Part shown: one piece after another, positions 24,649 to 35,825 of the stretch | Layout of the letters: every line of letters starts with the position of its first letter | Numbering within the stretch: the stretch's first letter is position 1 | NCBI GenBank assembly: GCA_949361645.1 | Contig: OX442422.1 | Coordinates: 606,580-670,579, forward strand | DNA from: Spongilla lacustris | Taxonomy: Eukaryota > Porifera > Demospongiae > Spongillida > Spongillidae | DNA length: 64,000 nucleotides | Direction: 5' to 3' | Made by a program: the position numbers and the translations under genes | Notes under the pieces: model-generated | Databases searched by the model: none | The model's input: only the letters and a program-made list of their open reading frames with translations | Told to the model about the DNA's origin: nothing

Positions 24649-25790
24649 GTGCAGGTGATCACATATTGGGAGCTATACTGCAGGAGCTGTATGGTGTGCC
24701 AAAGGTCCAAGCTGCCAATGCCAACACCCGTTCCAATGACGAATATTCCAATTGGACGCCCCTGGCAGATGTTGGCTGTTGACGTATTGCAAGTGCCAGT
24801 ATCCAGCAGAGGAAATCGCTATCTCCTAGTCATACAAGACTATTTCACGAAGTGGGCTGAAGCTATACCAATGCCTAACCAGACTGCAGAGTGTATTGCT
24901 GGGATACTAATTGAATTGTTTTCACGCTTTGGAATCCCTGAAATATTGCACTCTGACCAAGGTGCATGCAAACTTTGAGAGCACCATGATCCGAAGGGTA
25001 TGTGCAGCATTTGGAGTCCGAACAACAGCATACCACCCTCAAGGTGATGGGATGGTAGAACGTTTTAATAGGACCTTGTTGCAACTGCTTCGGTGCTATA
25101 CAGATCAGAATGACATAGACTGGGAAGGAAATCTACCATTGGTGCTATATGCATACAGAACAGCATCTAATGCTTCTACAGGGTTCAGTCCATTTGTCCT
25201 TATGATGGGACGAGATCCTGTTCTGCCATCTTTGCCATCTATGACTAACAGTATTGCAGAGGACCCCCACCTCATATGACAGCAACCTTAGGGTTAAAAT
25301 GGCCGAGTTACGTGACATGGTGGAGAGTCACATAGTACAGGAAGCTAAGCGTCAGAAGGAACATTATGATACACGTACCCAAAGTAGGGAGTTTTGTGAA
25401 GGTGATGCTGTTTGGCTACAAAACCCAACAGCGGGAAATTGGATCCAAAGTGGGAAGGTGGATGGGTTGTTAAGAAAGTTTACTCTTCAGTAACTTTGAA
25501 AATTGAGCACAGAAAGTCACTGAGGTCTAGAGTGGTGCACATTAACAGAATACGGCGCTGTATATTACGGGAGGAGAGCACTCTGTCAAGAGAGGTTGAG
25601 TGGGAACCAGCAAGCATCGAACACTTTTCAGTGTCAGCAGATTCCACTCCACAACCAGAAATTGTTCCGCAGGTTCCACCAGCAGTCCTGCCCCCAATAG
25701 ATTTAGAAGGACAAGAGGCCCCACCAATGTTGGACCAAACAACGACGACCTCCTGATTATTACTGAGTCCATGCTTGAGGACAAGCTTGA
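24649..25790 (+). pseudogene. Ty3/Gypsy retrotransposon integrase, 5'-truncated and frameshifted
   Basis: The N-terminal zinc finger remains only as its last Cys pair (CRSCMVCQRSKLPM). The core follows: PWQMLAVDVLQVP (first Asp), FTKWAEAIPM, HSDQG (second Asp) and AYHPQGDGMVERFNRTLL (Glu). A frameshift falls directly after HSDQG near 24965, a second near 25270 and a third near 25430. The tail FCEGDAVWL ... LKIEHRKSLRSRVVHINRI is the usual post-core SH3-like region. No reverse transcriptase or gag is present upstream, so this is a 3' remnant. It is followed by a putative LTR. Confidence 0.85.
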
Positions 25791-25853
25791 AGTACGGTGG
25801 GACGAATGTAATGTGATATAGACAGCAAGTGTTCTGAATAGACCCTCAAACCC

Positions 25854-26034
25854 TTTGTGGAGGGTGAATACTAATTCCTTAACTGAACTTCCTGTCATAG
25901 TGCAGCACCCGTGGGATATGGGGTCAAGGGATGTTTAAGAAATACTATTTAAAGCTATAGTGTGTACTCCTATATGCATGTATGTGTTTGGAGTGGAAAT
26001 AAAGAGATTGTCAGTTGCATAGAATCGTATTACA
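25854..26034 (+). mobile_element. Putative 3' LTR of the Gypsy remnant
   Basis: It begins tgtggagggtgaatac and ends agaatcgtattaca (TG...CA), about 181 bp. An AATAAA signal is near 26000 and a purine-containing stretch lies just upstream. Its right edge abuts the second duplicon. The 5' LTR is absent, so boundaries are inferred from the termini only. Confidence 0.5.
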
Positions 26035-26187
26035 CGGGAATTTACCGTCACGACAGATCGGTTGCTTGTGTGGTAATCAAATCATGGGATTAGCGGCCTG
26101 CGCGTTACGCAGCCCGTCGTGACGGTAAATTCCCAATACGTGATCACTGTACCTATGTCATACTGCATGCTATGTGTTCAAGATAAA

Positions 26188-26206
26188 AGGCCGCGCTTAT
26201 ATAGTC
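26188..26206 (+). promoter_or_regulatory. Possible TATA box of secreted-protein gene, copy 2
   Basis: ccgcgcttatatagtcaatt lies about 45 bp upstream of the ATG. Copy 1 has ccgcgctatattgcctattc at the same place (about 18705). Conserved position and TATA-like words support a core promoter; there is no other evidence. Confidence 0.35.
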
Positions 26207-26246
26207 AATTCATGTCCAATATTAGTAATCCTGCGTCGGCTGAAAT

Positions 26247-26887
26247 ATGAGGGGAAAGATCTTTGTTGCGCTTGCCGCTGTCCTTGTCGCATATTGCAAT
26301 TGCAACGCTGATGTTGTATCCAGCGACGACGCCGTGCGTGCCGGAATAGTAAACTTCCAGCAGATGCTTAACGACACATCATCTAGTAAATCTGGCTGCT
26401 ATAGCCACGATATCGTCATGCTTCTCTTTAATTCTTTTCCTTTTCCCCCTCTATACAGATGGGCATGGTTGCTGTCCCTTGATTGTCCCTCCAGGTCCAA
26501 CTGGTTCAGTCATCGCTGGCTATAGCGGTTACCGTGGGAACGCCGCCATTATTGTAGACTGGGGAACATGCACGGCCCAACCTCCCGGTGGTTTCTAGTA
26601 CGTATTGTATGCATGCATGTGCATGTAGACATGTACCGGCCCAGCTACAAATTGACTTTTTTTGGTTTCTTTTCCTTATATACAGCTGGTATGTGTCGTG
26701 GGGAGACGGTACTACCTCTTACAACACAGCGACAACGCTGGGTCCTTTTCAAGTCACCCATCAATACCCGAAATACCAGAACTACTACTCTGTCTTCGTG
26801 TATTACTGCAGCAACCCGCCATACCCACTATCCCCATGCTGCGGTTCTCTCTACGGAACAATAATCACCTACCAAGGGGATTTCTAA
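26247..26887 (+). CDS. Small secreted PKD-like protein, copy 2 (159 aa, three exons)
   Basis: Exons 26247-26385, 26459-26597 and 26686-26887 have the same structure as copy 1, with two extra residues in the signal peptide (AYCNCNADVV). The PKD-like core (WGDGTTS, THQYP, YYSVFVYYC) and the cysteine positions are unchanged; the few substitutions include YQG to YQN and PLYP to PLSP. The reading frame is intact, so both copies are probably expressed. Introns differ by small indels. Likely a matrix or adhesion protein, but no specific partner can be named. Confidence 0.8.
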
Positions 26888-27021
26888 ATCAGTTGTGGAA
26901 GGCATCGAGCTGTAGACTGAGTGGAATTGATTTCATGTGACTAAATTGATGCATGCATATACAGAATAAGTGATTATAAATGCTACAAAACGCATTAATT
27001 TGACGTCATAATGATCGTAAG

Positions 27022-27126
27022 CAGGGTTGCCGCTATATATATCGCGGTTACATAGACTTCTATGGGCAGTTAACCGCTAACCGCCCATAGAAGTCCATGT
27101 AACCGCGATATATCGCGGCAACCCTG
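27022..27126. mobile_element. 105-bp palindromic MITE with 8-bp target duplication
   Basis: It starts cagggttgccgc and ends gcggcaaccctg and is nearly one perfect palindrome (centre taaccgctaaccgccc). It is flanked by atcgtaag on both sides (27014-27021 and 27127-27134). The paralogous site at 19513-19520 has a single atcgtaag, the empty site. The 8-bp duplication and CAGGG termini fit a hAT MITE. Confidence 0.92.
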
Positions 27127-27183
27127 ATCGTAAGGTATAGTTTTATAACAACTATTACTAGTTATATCATACAAGACACTACA

Positions 27184-27390
27184 AAGGAACAGTTTACACA
27201 TTTGGCTTTGGTTCTGACCATTTTGCTGCTCATATCACGGAGTGGGTCGATGACGACGACTGAACTGTCCATGTAACTCATAAACAACCAAACCAACACA
27301 TAAATAGCTAGCTTTGCTGCATATCACTGCTCATATGCACTCCACTTTTCAGTTTCAGGGCGCGTGCTGCTTATAGTGCTACACATCTCT
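27184..27390 (-). other. Inverted block relative to copy 1 duplicon
   Basis: Reverse complement of 19571-19775 between colinear flanks. No inverted repeats large enough to mediate the flip are visible at the two edges. Confidence 0.9.
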
Positions 27391-27802
27391 GCCGGCCACC
27401 TGAAGACACAACTCTGCCTATGATGAAGTAAATAGGTGCATTCCCTCATCAAATACAAACTCGCCATGCAGTGAACTTCTCAAAAACCAAGTATAAATGC
27501 CCTTATACATGTAAAGGTAACTTACTTATTCCCATGAAAATATGCACGGTTATTCCCACTTGTGTGGTACCATGTAGATTGGTTGGTCTATTTGCAGATT
27601 TATTTTTACTGTTCAATGACGTCTGCATGCATGCGTATGTAATACCGGCTGCTTTCGGGGTGTGTGCAACTGATATCCTCTGCCAAATGATTAATAGCCA
27701 TTAAAAATCCGTTCTATCATGCATGGAGATACACACGATGTAGGTACAGAATTTTTGGTTAGATATACCGCTAAACGCCAGCTGCTTTGTCCATGTACTC
27801 CC

Positions 27803-27842
27803 TGTCACGTTTTCGTTAAGGCTGCGTTGCAGTTAAGGCAAT
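27803..27842 (+). repeat. Left terminal inverted repeat
   Basis: Contains gttaaggctgcgttgcagtt followed by aaggcaa: two copies of the GTTAAGG word that recurs across the right subterminal region. Partner at 37393-37430. Confidence 0.88.
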
Positions 27843-27926
27843 TGGGCGGCTGAATGAATTCATGGCAATACATGTGGTAAACCATTGTTACAGCACACGT
27901 GCGCTGTTTTTTTTTTTTTTGAAACG

Positions 27927-30900
27927 ATGGATTTATACAACGAGGAGAACGAAGCTGAATTAAAGAGTGATGCTAAAGATGTACTAGATGTCTGCTCCAC
28001 GGGCAAGAACCAGGTTAAAGTGCAGTGCGATCGGAAAAAGAAAAAGAGTGCCGCGAACTCAAAGGTTTTTTGTGTGTGCATGTTGTGTACCTTGGTGACC
28101 CCGAGGGTGTGCAGGTCGTATCCGGGATTTTGGAGAGGATGAGGGTTCCTTTTTTGCGTCGCTAGGGAATACATGGTAATGCTTCCCCACTGGGGTGAGC
28201 GACTCAGCCCGAAATGCCCATCTTTTATTTATTTATTTTAATTCACTGAAACCTATTTGAAAATGGGTTAAGGGATTTACTCCATCCTGGATTGGCCGCT
28301 GCTACTGTGAACTTTCTATAATCAGTGGGGTATCCAGGACTTAGGAGGGGGGTTTGTATAATACGTTGTTTTTTTTATGGTGACCCCGTTTCCGGGCAAC
28401 GCATGGCTGGACACGCCACTGATACTAATAAGTATGGTCGCTATACATAATATGTTGTATTCTTATATTAAAAGTTGCCGGTGTCACATCACTATTAATT
28501 CATTGAGGATTTAATGTGGCACTTGCAAAGATCATTTTCTGTGCTACATGTGTACACAATTATGGGTGTATACGTATGGTATTTTGTCGTTTATATATAT
28601 ATTTTAAAAACAAGCATTGCAATTTCAATTTATAGTGATGCACAGTATCGCATAACACGTTTCATATACATGTACATGTATATACATATACATGTACTTC
28701 AGGTAACAAGAAGATCAACAGATAACAGAGGCCCCATGACAGAAGAACGATACCTATTACTGTTGAAGGTACTGCAAGGAAATCCAAATAAAGAACCAAT
28801 AGTAGAAATATTTGCAAGTCAAAATAAAAAGTTTATATACTCAAATGGTAACAAATGCAAGCCTAATTTTGTCCTTAGGAAGAATTTAGACAATGAAGAA
28901 GCCATCTTTCGGGTCAGTAGTTCGTCTAAAGAATCTTGTTTATTCAAAGAGTTTGTACATGAAAAGAAAGCAAGAGAAATTATTCAAAAAATTCATAAGC
29001 CAGAGGGAAAGGAATGTCTCCCTCTAGGAATTACAAAACTGATGCATATATTTAATCAGCGTTATACCATTAATGGGTGTCAAAAACTTATAACAGAGAC
29101 ACTAAGAAGCTGCACAGGTTCTTGCAAGTTAACAAAATGTTTAAATACTGCATCTCCACCACCTCAGCCAGTCAGAACTAAGTATGTTATGGAGAGGATA
29201 CAAATTGACTTATTGCAAATGTATGGGCCTAAAAGCCCTTTATGTACCAAGTCTAGCCACAATTATCGCCTTGTAATGAGTGTTATGGATTGTTTTAGTA
29301 AATATTGTTGGCTAATACCTTTGTGTACAAAAACAGCAATAGAAGTAGCCAGAGCTCTGTGCACAATTTTCCGAGAATTTGGCTGTCCGAAAATTATTCA
29401 ATCAGACAATGGAAAAGAGTTTATAGCAAATGTTGTTACCACTGTTTGTTCAAGCCTAGGTATTACAATAATTCATGGACGACCGTACCATCCACAGAGT
29501 CAAGGGCAAGTGGAAAGGTTAAATCAAAAGGTGAAAAGGTTTATAGCTGCTAGATTGCTCAGTTTCTCACCGGATGAACAAAGTAATGTTTGGCCATGGT
29601 TGTTACCAGAAATAGCTCACTATTTGAATAACACTTGCATTCAAGTATAACTGAAGTTCTATTCACTGCTTTTTATGGCCGTGAGTCAGGAAATTTTGGT
29701 CCTGCATCATCAGGACTGTGGCCAGATGACAATTTGTATTTTTTGCTTTTAAATCATTGCTCTAATACAGTGCAAGCCAAGGAATCAACAAAAACTACAA
29801 ATGATGCAAGAGCAGATCAGTTTTGTTTTGATGATGATGAAGAAGATGATGATACTTGTACTGATGTACCAAACTGCTGCTCAATGGAATCTGTTGTTGA
29901 AGCTGCATCACATTTTAGCTCCATCAATGCAGTTCGCAGAGAAATTGAAATCTCCATATTTAATGCAACAGAGCGATCAGCAGTCAAATCTCAGCAAGCA
30001 CACATGAAGAAATTTCAACCAAGAAAGTTTCAGTGCAATGAAAAAGTTATACTCCACAATCCACATATTCATGGCATGGTTATTATTCCTAACCAGGTTG
30101 GCGAGATTATTAGTGAATTGCCAGGAGGATACTATGAAATCAAATGTGATGAGGGTGTTGATGAGCGTAGAGTGCGCTTGCACTCTTCCACTATTGTTCC
30201 ATATACGTATCCTGAAACCCTAAACCTCATAAGTGTTATACCCAATAAGTCACTTATATCTGCTGAAACATTACGAGATGAGGTTTTAAGGTTTGCAGAA
30301 ACTGAACGGCAGCATCATTTTAAAAATAAGTTACATATAAATGATGATGATGACCTTGTTGTAAATGAATTGACATTGAATTCTATCTTGCATATAACAA
30401 AAAGAATGGATCTAAAGGATAGAGAGGACCCAGATACATTAATTGACTTGTATTGCTATGCTTGTGATTGTTTTATAGTTTCGAATCTTACTACTAATGT
30501 CAGCTTGAAAGAACAATGCAAAAAACATCACAAGTTTATTATACAGTTTCTTTCCAAAATGAAGTTTGCATATTATATGACTGCCTTGTATTGCTGGCAG
30601 TTGTCAAGAACACACAACATACTTCCTTTACTGTATGCCATTCAAAGTTCTGAAAATCCAGCATTTGTTGGTTACAATCATATGTGTTGGGAATGTGTTT
30701 CCTTTCATGCTGACTGCAATCATAGATGCTGTCATGCCTGGCTAATATCAAAAGCTAATGCCCTAGGTTTCAGTATTGAAAAGAAAGAAATTCTTCATAC
30801 TAAAAATGACACTGATAGTCAAACAAGCCAAAACACTCCTTTGGATTTACTGGACATTTCAAATGGCCTAAATTCACTTCCCACACCAAAAAAATCTTTT

Positions 30901-33900
30901 AAGTGTCTTGCAGTTGAAACTCTGCTGTCATCTGTTTCTGATGATGTTAATGTGAAACCAAGGTCATGTGGCAAAAAAATACGTACACCTTATAAGTTGT
31001 ATTTAAAGTCAAGAAAACCTTCAACTCAACAACAACGCTCAAAGCTTAAGTCAAAATTAAAAGGTGCATCAATACATGCAAGCAAAAAAAAATCCATAAG
31101 TTCATCTCAACAAGTGTCATCTGCATCAAGGAAAAAATCATCTGTCTTCACTGCTTCCAGTATTCCAAACCCAAACCATGGTACAGGAAAAGAGTGTCCA
31201 AAAGTAACATCTTCAGATAGAACATCATTGATAAAAAAAACTTACAGAGATAGACAAATATTCATTTTCTCCACGCATACATGATACAGTTCTTACTGTT
31301 TGCAAAACAACCCGAACATTGGTAGATGAAAAATGGATGATTTTGACAGATGTTGAGAGAAAAAACATAACTAGCAATGTAACCTACATTGCAATGGTGA
31401 TAAGCAAAGTTGGTAATGCATCTCTGAGTAATGCCAAAAGTGAAATATTTATGCAAATTCAAGGTAGCAGTGCATTGTGTGGGTTATGCGCACTAAATAA
31501 TGCATACCAAGCAAATGTGTTTGACAATGCCAAGTTGAATGAATTAGGGGATGAATTGTGGATTATGCACTACACTCAGATGCACATGCCAATCACTGAG
31601 CAGTACACACCATTAAGAGATGCAAATGGGTGGTACTCCATTGAAGTACTGTTGAGTGCAGTAAAACAACGTGGTGACATTGCAACATGTGTTAGAAATG
31701 AAGTGTTAATGTTCTTTGATAAGCAAAGCATGAGAGTGAATATAATAGACACAATCAATCCATGCAACAGATATCCTATATCATATTTGGTAAGAGTCCC
31801 TCGTGCAGCTCATTACATAACCATATTTTGCAAAGACCCCAAAGATATCTATTTGCTTGATTCACTCAAGTCATTGCCCATTGTAATTGATCATGTACAA
31901 CTTGCGGAGTATTTGCTCACAATGTACACTGATCCTCACTTTGGAATCGTTAGCTTGATAATTAATGGATGGGAAATTGAAAAGGTATTTGCATAAACCG
32001 TATGGTGTGGTCATGCAGGCAACTTACAAACAAGTTGTTCCATTCAAGGGCGCATTGAAATCTATACTTCTAGAGTCTGATGCTACATCTTCAATAGCCT
32101 CAATAGGTTAGTAACTTCACTGTTTATAATCAAATCACTATACATCTGTTTAGACCTTACCGAGAGGACATCAAATGAAATCAACAGTACACTTAAAAAG
32201 AATGGTGATTTCAATGCTCTTTAATGATTTTATCTAAATTGTCATTGAGATGTCACTGTCAACTTTTAGAATGTTTAGTTCAAACATTGTTGATTTTTTT
32301 TTATGTAGGTGAAGGTGAATATATTTTGAGACTTAATGGGTGGGAAGTCACTGAAGCTCAGATGGAAGCAATACCTAATGGATTCTGGATTGGCAGTGAG
32401 GTATGTCCTTAGGCATAAGTTATTATTCATACTACAATTATACTACATTTTAGGTCATCAGTTTTTTCATGAAGCTCCTAGAACTCGAGCATTCTATGGC
32501 TATTAGAGAAACACGTAGCAAAAAGATTACCATTTTAATGTCAACGTATTTTTATCAGTGCTGGGCCTTGTTTATCAGCAAAAGAATAGCAGATACGAGC
32601 TCTATGTCAGAAATACGTAGGCCTTCAAAGATTACTGAACATCCATGCAATGAAATAAAGGTACATCTGCACAAGTTTATGCATGCACTTATAATAAATA
32701 TTGGACACTATTCAGAGTCAATTACACTCAATATCAAGTATTGCCATTCCCTTAAATGTTGAAGAATCACACTGGATACTCTGTGTAAGATGATTGATGA
32801 ATTGTGCCATGAATAACTCATTTTTATAGGTTATTGATCTTTCCAATGAAACAATTATTTGTTATGACTCGTGCAACTCTAAATGTCATGACAATGTTTT
32901 GTCTGAAATGCAGTAAGTTAACGATTTTTGCTGTTGATGGAAATAAAACATTGTTTAGAGAATTGGTGGAGGAGCTGTACTTGTTCAAAAAAGGAACAAA
33001 ATATAGTGCGCATAAGTGGAGAAAGACAGTATCACAGGTATGGGCTGCACTGTGACATAAATAATTATTCACAGTCTGTTTCATTGCATAGAGTACACCA
33101 AGGCAAAGAAATTCTATGGACTGTGGTATTTTTGTTTGCAAGGTGCACATATATATTTTCTTGATACAAATTGAGTGTTTTTCATGCAGATAGCTGAGAT
33201 GATTGTCACAGGAAATGCTCTTGAATTTGAGGTATTACCTGTCAATCCTGAGTGTAATACCATTAAGCACAGACTGAATCCTGCTATCTGCGCAACTGGC
33301 TATTCAACAGATTAATTTCAAGGTTGTAGCATGAAAGTTATGTACCAGAGCTTCTAAACCTTTCCATGTACAGCCCTGGTCATTACTCATGCATTGAGGT
33401 GAAGCATTATCCACTGGAGTGCTTGCTGAAAAAGGCAAAGTTGAAATTGTTAAGTGGTGTGTATACTAATCCAGGCCTAATTGCATTTGCATTAGTTCAA
33501 TTCTAATCTGCAGGGGATGAATCAAAAGACAGCAATGATGGACTAGGTAAGATGTTTGTGTAGCATGATACCATTTTAAAATTCTTTATGCCATGCCGGG
33601 TAGTATTTCTTGAACAAGAACTTCTAAAACCTACTGTAATGTCCAATGACCATGTGGAAATGGATATTTGTAGTCCAAGCATGACACATGCAGTAAGTAT
33701 GTGTACAATGGCAAAATCCATTGTTCGTGAATATGCAACAAGCAAATGTAATGTCAGGTATATGAAATGGCAAACTGCAATGCATAATGATGATGCACAT
33801 TCTTATTAACTCATCACTAAGACAAGTACCAATATCAATTACATGTGTTCGTACCATTCTGAAGAACAAGGAGGTATGTTAACTTATATCTACCAGTACT

Positions 33901-34540
33901 TATTGCGTGAGTACCTTTGCACACAATTATAGGATCATTTCAGAGACCTATGCATAACTGGAAAAACTAACTGGAAAAATGTGTACACAACACTAACAGG
34001 AAACGTTCTTACTCCTGATGATATAAAAATAATTGCTGACGCATGGCCTGTGAATTTTATTTCTCCTCTGGTAAGCTATATTGCCGGGTCTTTAATGCTG
34101 TCATAACTGCACATTAATAATTTTTATTTAAAGGAAAGAGAAGTTATCAACTATCTGAACCAGCTAAGTGAAGTAGTATTCATTGAAACTGGCTCTTCTA
34201 AATCTGGGCTGAAATTTATATGGAATGAACTACTTCCTGAGGTATGTTCATCTTTGGAAATAACTTAATATTATCATTCTTTTAACATTATATACAGGCA
34301 ATGATACAGCTCATTTCTGCGCACTTTGGGGTACCTTATGATGCTGCAGCCCACTATTATTTTAATAAATCTCTATACCTACATGTGCATGAGTTTTTCA
34401 CTTCATGCAAATGTGTTCAAAGCTTGATGTGTTGTGTGCGTTTTTACTGTCATGTATGCATTTTATATTTCATTTCGACAAACAGTCACTCCATTTGCAG
34501 ACAGCTTTCTCACATTTGCTTTGACATATATGTTACATAA
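27927..34540 (+). CDS. Transposon polyprotein: DD35E integrase, Josephin-like protease, Ulp1-like region
   Basis: Exon 1 is 27927-28064 (46 aa, acidic then Lys-rich). Exon 2 starts at 28703 and runs to about 31984. The integrase core has IQIDLLQ (Asp at 29207), QSDNGKEF (Asp at 29405) and HPQSQGQVERLN (Glu at 29513), a spacing of exactly D35E. A zinc-binding N-terminus survives as RSCTGSCK. A post-core segment (FQCNEKVILHNP, VGEIISELPGGYYEIK) may be a GPY/F-like domain. Next a Ser/Lys-rich linker. A Josephin-like domain follows: Q-G-S-S-A-LCGLCALNN (Cys at 31478), GWYSIEVLLSAVKQRG, AAHYITIF (His at 31811) and LLDS. Exons 32019-32106, 32309-32400, 32454-32660 and 32830-32912 read WIGSEVISFFMKLLE, STYFYQ and VIDLSNETIICYDS, as in Ulp1/C48 proteases, but no clear catalytic Cys follows. 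Further small exons run to 34540. Frame breaks lie near 29632 and in an A-run at 31238-31245. Confidence 0.75.
28323..28421. mobile_element. Small hAT-like MITE in intron 1 of the transposon gene
   Basis: About 99 bp from cagtggggtatccaggac to ctggacacgccactg, imperfect inverted ends of the CAGTGG type. It is nested inside the larger element. Confidence 0.6.
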
Positions 34541-34975
34541 ATAAGCTCTACAAAGTGCATTATCATGCTGCACAGTAAAGCAGTCCGCTTATCACACTGC
34601 AGCTGGTACAGCTGCATGCCGTTTAACTTTTATGACCTGTACATAAACATTTCATTCAGAACTAGTCGGCCCTTTCTATGAGAATAGCTTTCAGCCTAGA
34701 TATGGTCTGGAACGGCTGATAGATTATAGGGCTTATGATTTTCTTATTCAATACGGAGAAATGAATATATATTTCTATACCTGTTAATATACTATAGCTA
34801 GCTCCTTCCCTTATAAATCGATTCGATGTGGTAAGCCACCGTGCATGTATTCCTTCCATTTTATTAGCTTGCGCATGAAGTTAAAAGTTAAGGCCATTAT
34901 TTGTGGTAGTATACATGTATCAAGATTTATCATCAAAGTATAATATTAAGTACTACGCCAGTTTGTGTTGCATTG

Positions 34976-35825
34976 TTCCTTAACGACAACCGAATAATTC
35001 CGGTCGTTGTGGTTAAGGAACACTTCATGGTTCCTTAACAACAACCGAACAATTCCGTTCGTTGTGGTTAAGGAACACTTCATGGTTCCTTAACGACAAC
35101 CGAATAATTCCGGTCGTTGTGGTTAAGGAACACTTCATGGTTCCTTAACAACAACCGAACAATTCCGTTCGTTGTGGTTAAGGAACACTTCGTGGTTCCT
35201 TAACGACAACCGAACAATTCCATGGTTCCTTAACGACAACCGAACAATTTCGGTCCTTGTGGTTAAGGAACACTTCATGGTTCCTTAACGACAACCGCAC
35301 AATTCCGTTCGTTGTGGTTAAGGAACACTTCATGGTTCCTTAACGACAACCGAGCAATTCCGGTCGTTGTGGTTAAGGAACACTTTATGGTTTCTTAACT
35401 ACAACCGAACAATTTCGGTTGTTGTGGTTAAGGAACACTTCATAGTTCCTTAACGGGCAACCCAACAATTCCGGTCGTTGTGGTTAAGGAACACTTCATG
35501 GTTCCTTAACGACAACCGAACAATTCCGGTCGTTGTGGTTACTTCATGATTCCTTAACGACAACCGAACAATTTCGATCGTACGTTGTGGTTAAGTAATA
35601 CCTCATGATTCCTTAACGACAACCGAACAATTCTTCATGATTCCTTAACGACAACCGAATAACTCCGGGTCACTTCATGATTCCTTAATGATAACGGAAC
35701 AATTCCGGTCGTTGTGGTTAAGGAACACTTCATGATTCCTTAACGACAACCGAATAATTCCGGTCACTTCATGGTTCCTTAACGACAACCGAATAATTCC
35801 GGTCGTTGTGGTTAAGGAATTAACA
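34976..35825. repeat. 55-bp hairpin-unit tandem array inside the transposon
   Basis: About 15 full and partial units. Each has a left arm ttccttaacgacaaccg, an AT core (aataattc) and a right arm cggtcgttgtggttaaggaa that is roughly its reverse complement, then the linker cacttcatgg. Alternate units carry the same variants (aacaacaaccgaac and ttccgttcg), indicating higher-order amplification. The GTTAAGG core is also in the terminal repeats. Confidence 0.92.

Larger units (their letters stand above)
26035..27802 (+). repeat. Segmental duplication, copy 2
   Basis: Homologue of 18560-20189. It differs by a MITE (27022-27126), an inverted 206-bp block (27184-27390), and an inverted duplication of its own left margin: gggaatttaccgtcacgac at 26038 is mirrored by gtcgtgacggtaaattccc at 26118. 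Its right edge stops exactly where the large transposon begins. Confidence 0.9.

Noticed and set aside
32830..33257. Fully active Ulp1 protease
   Set aside because: The fold-like motifs are there, but no DCG-type catalytic Cys follows and the His spacing is off by about two, so only 'Ulp1-like region' is claimed.
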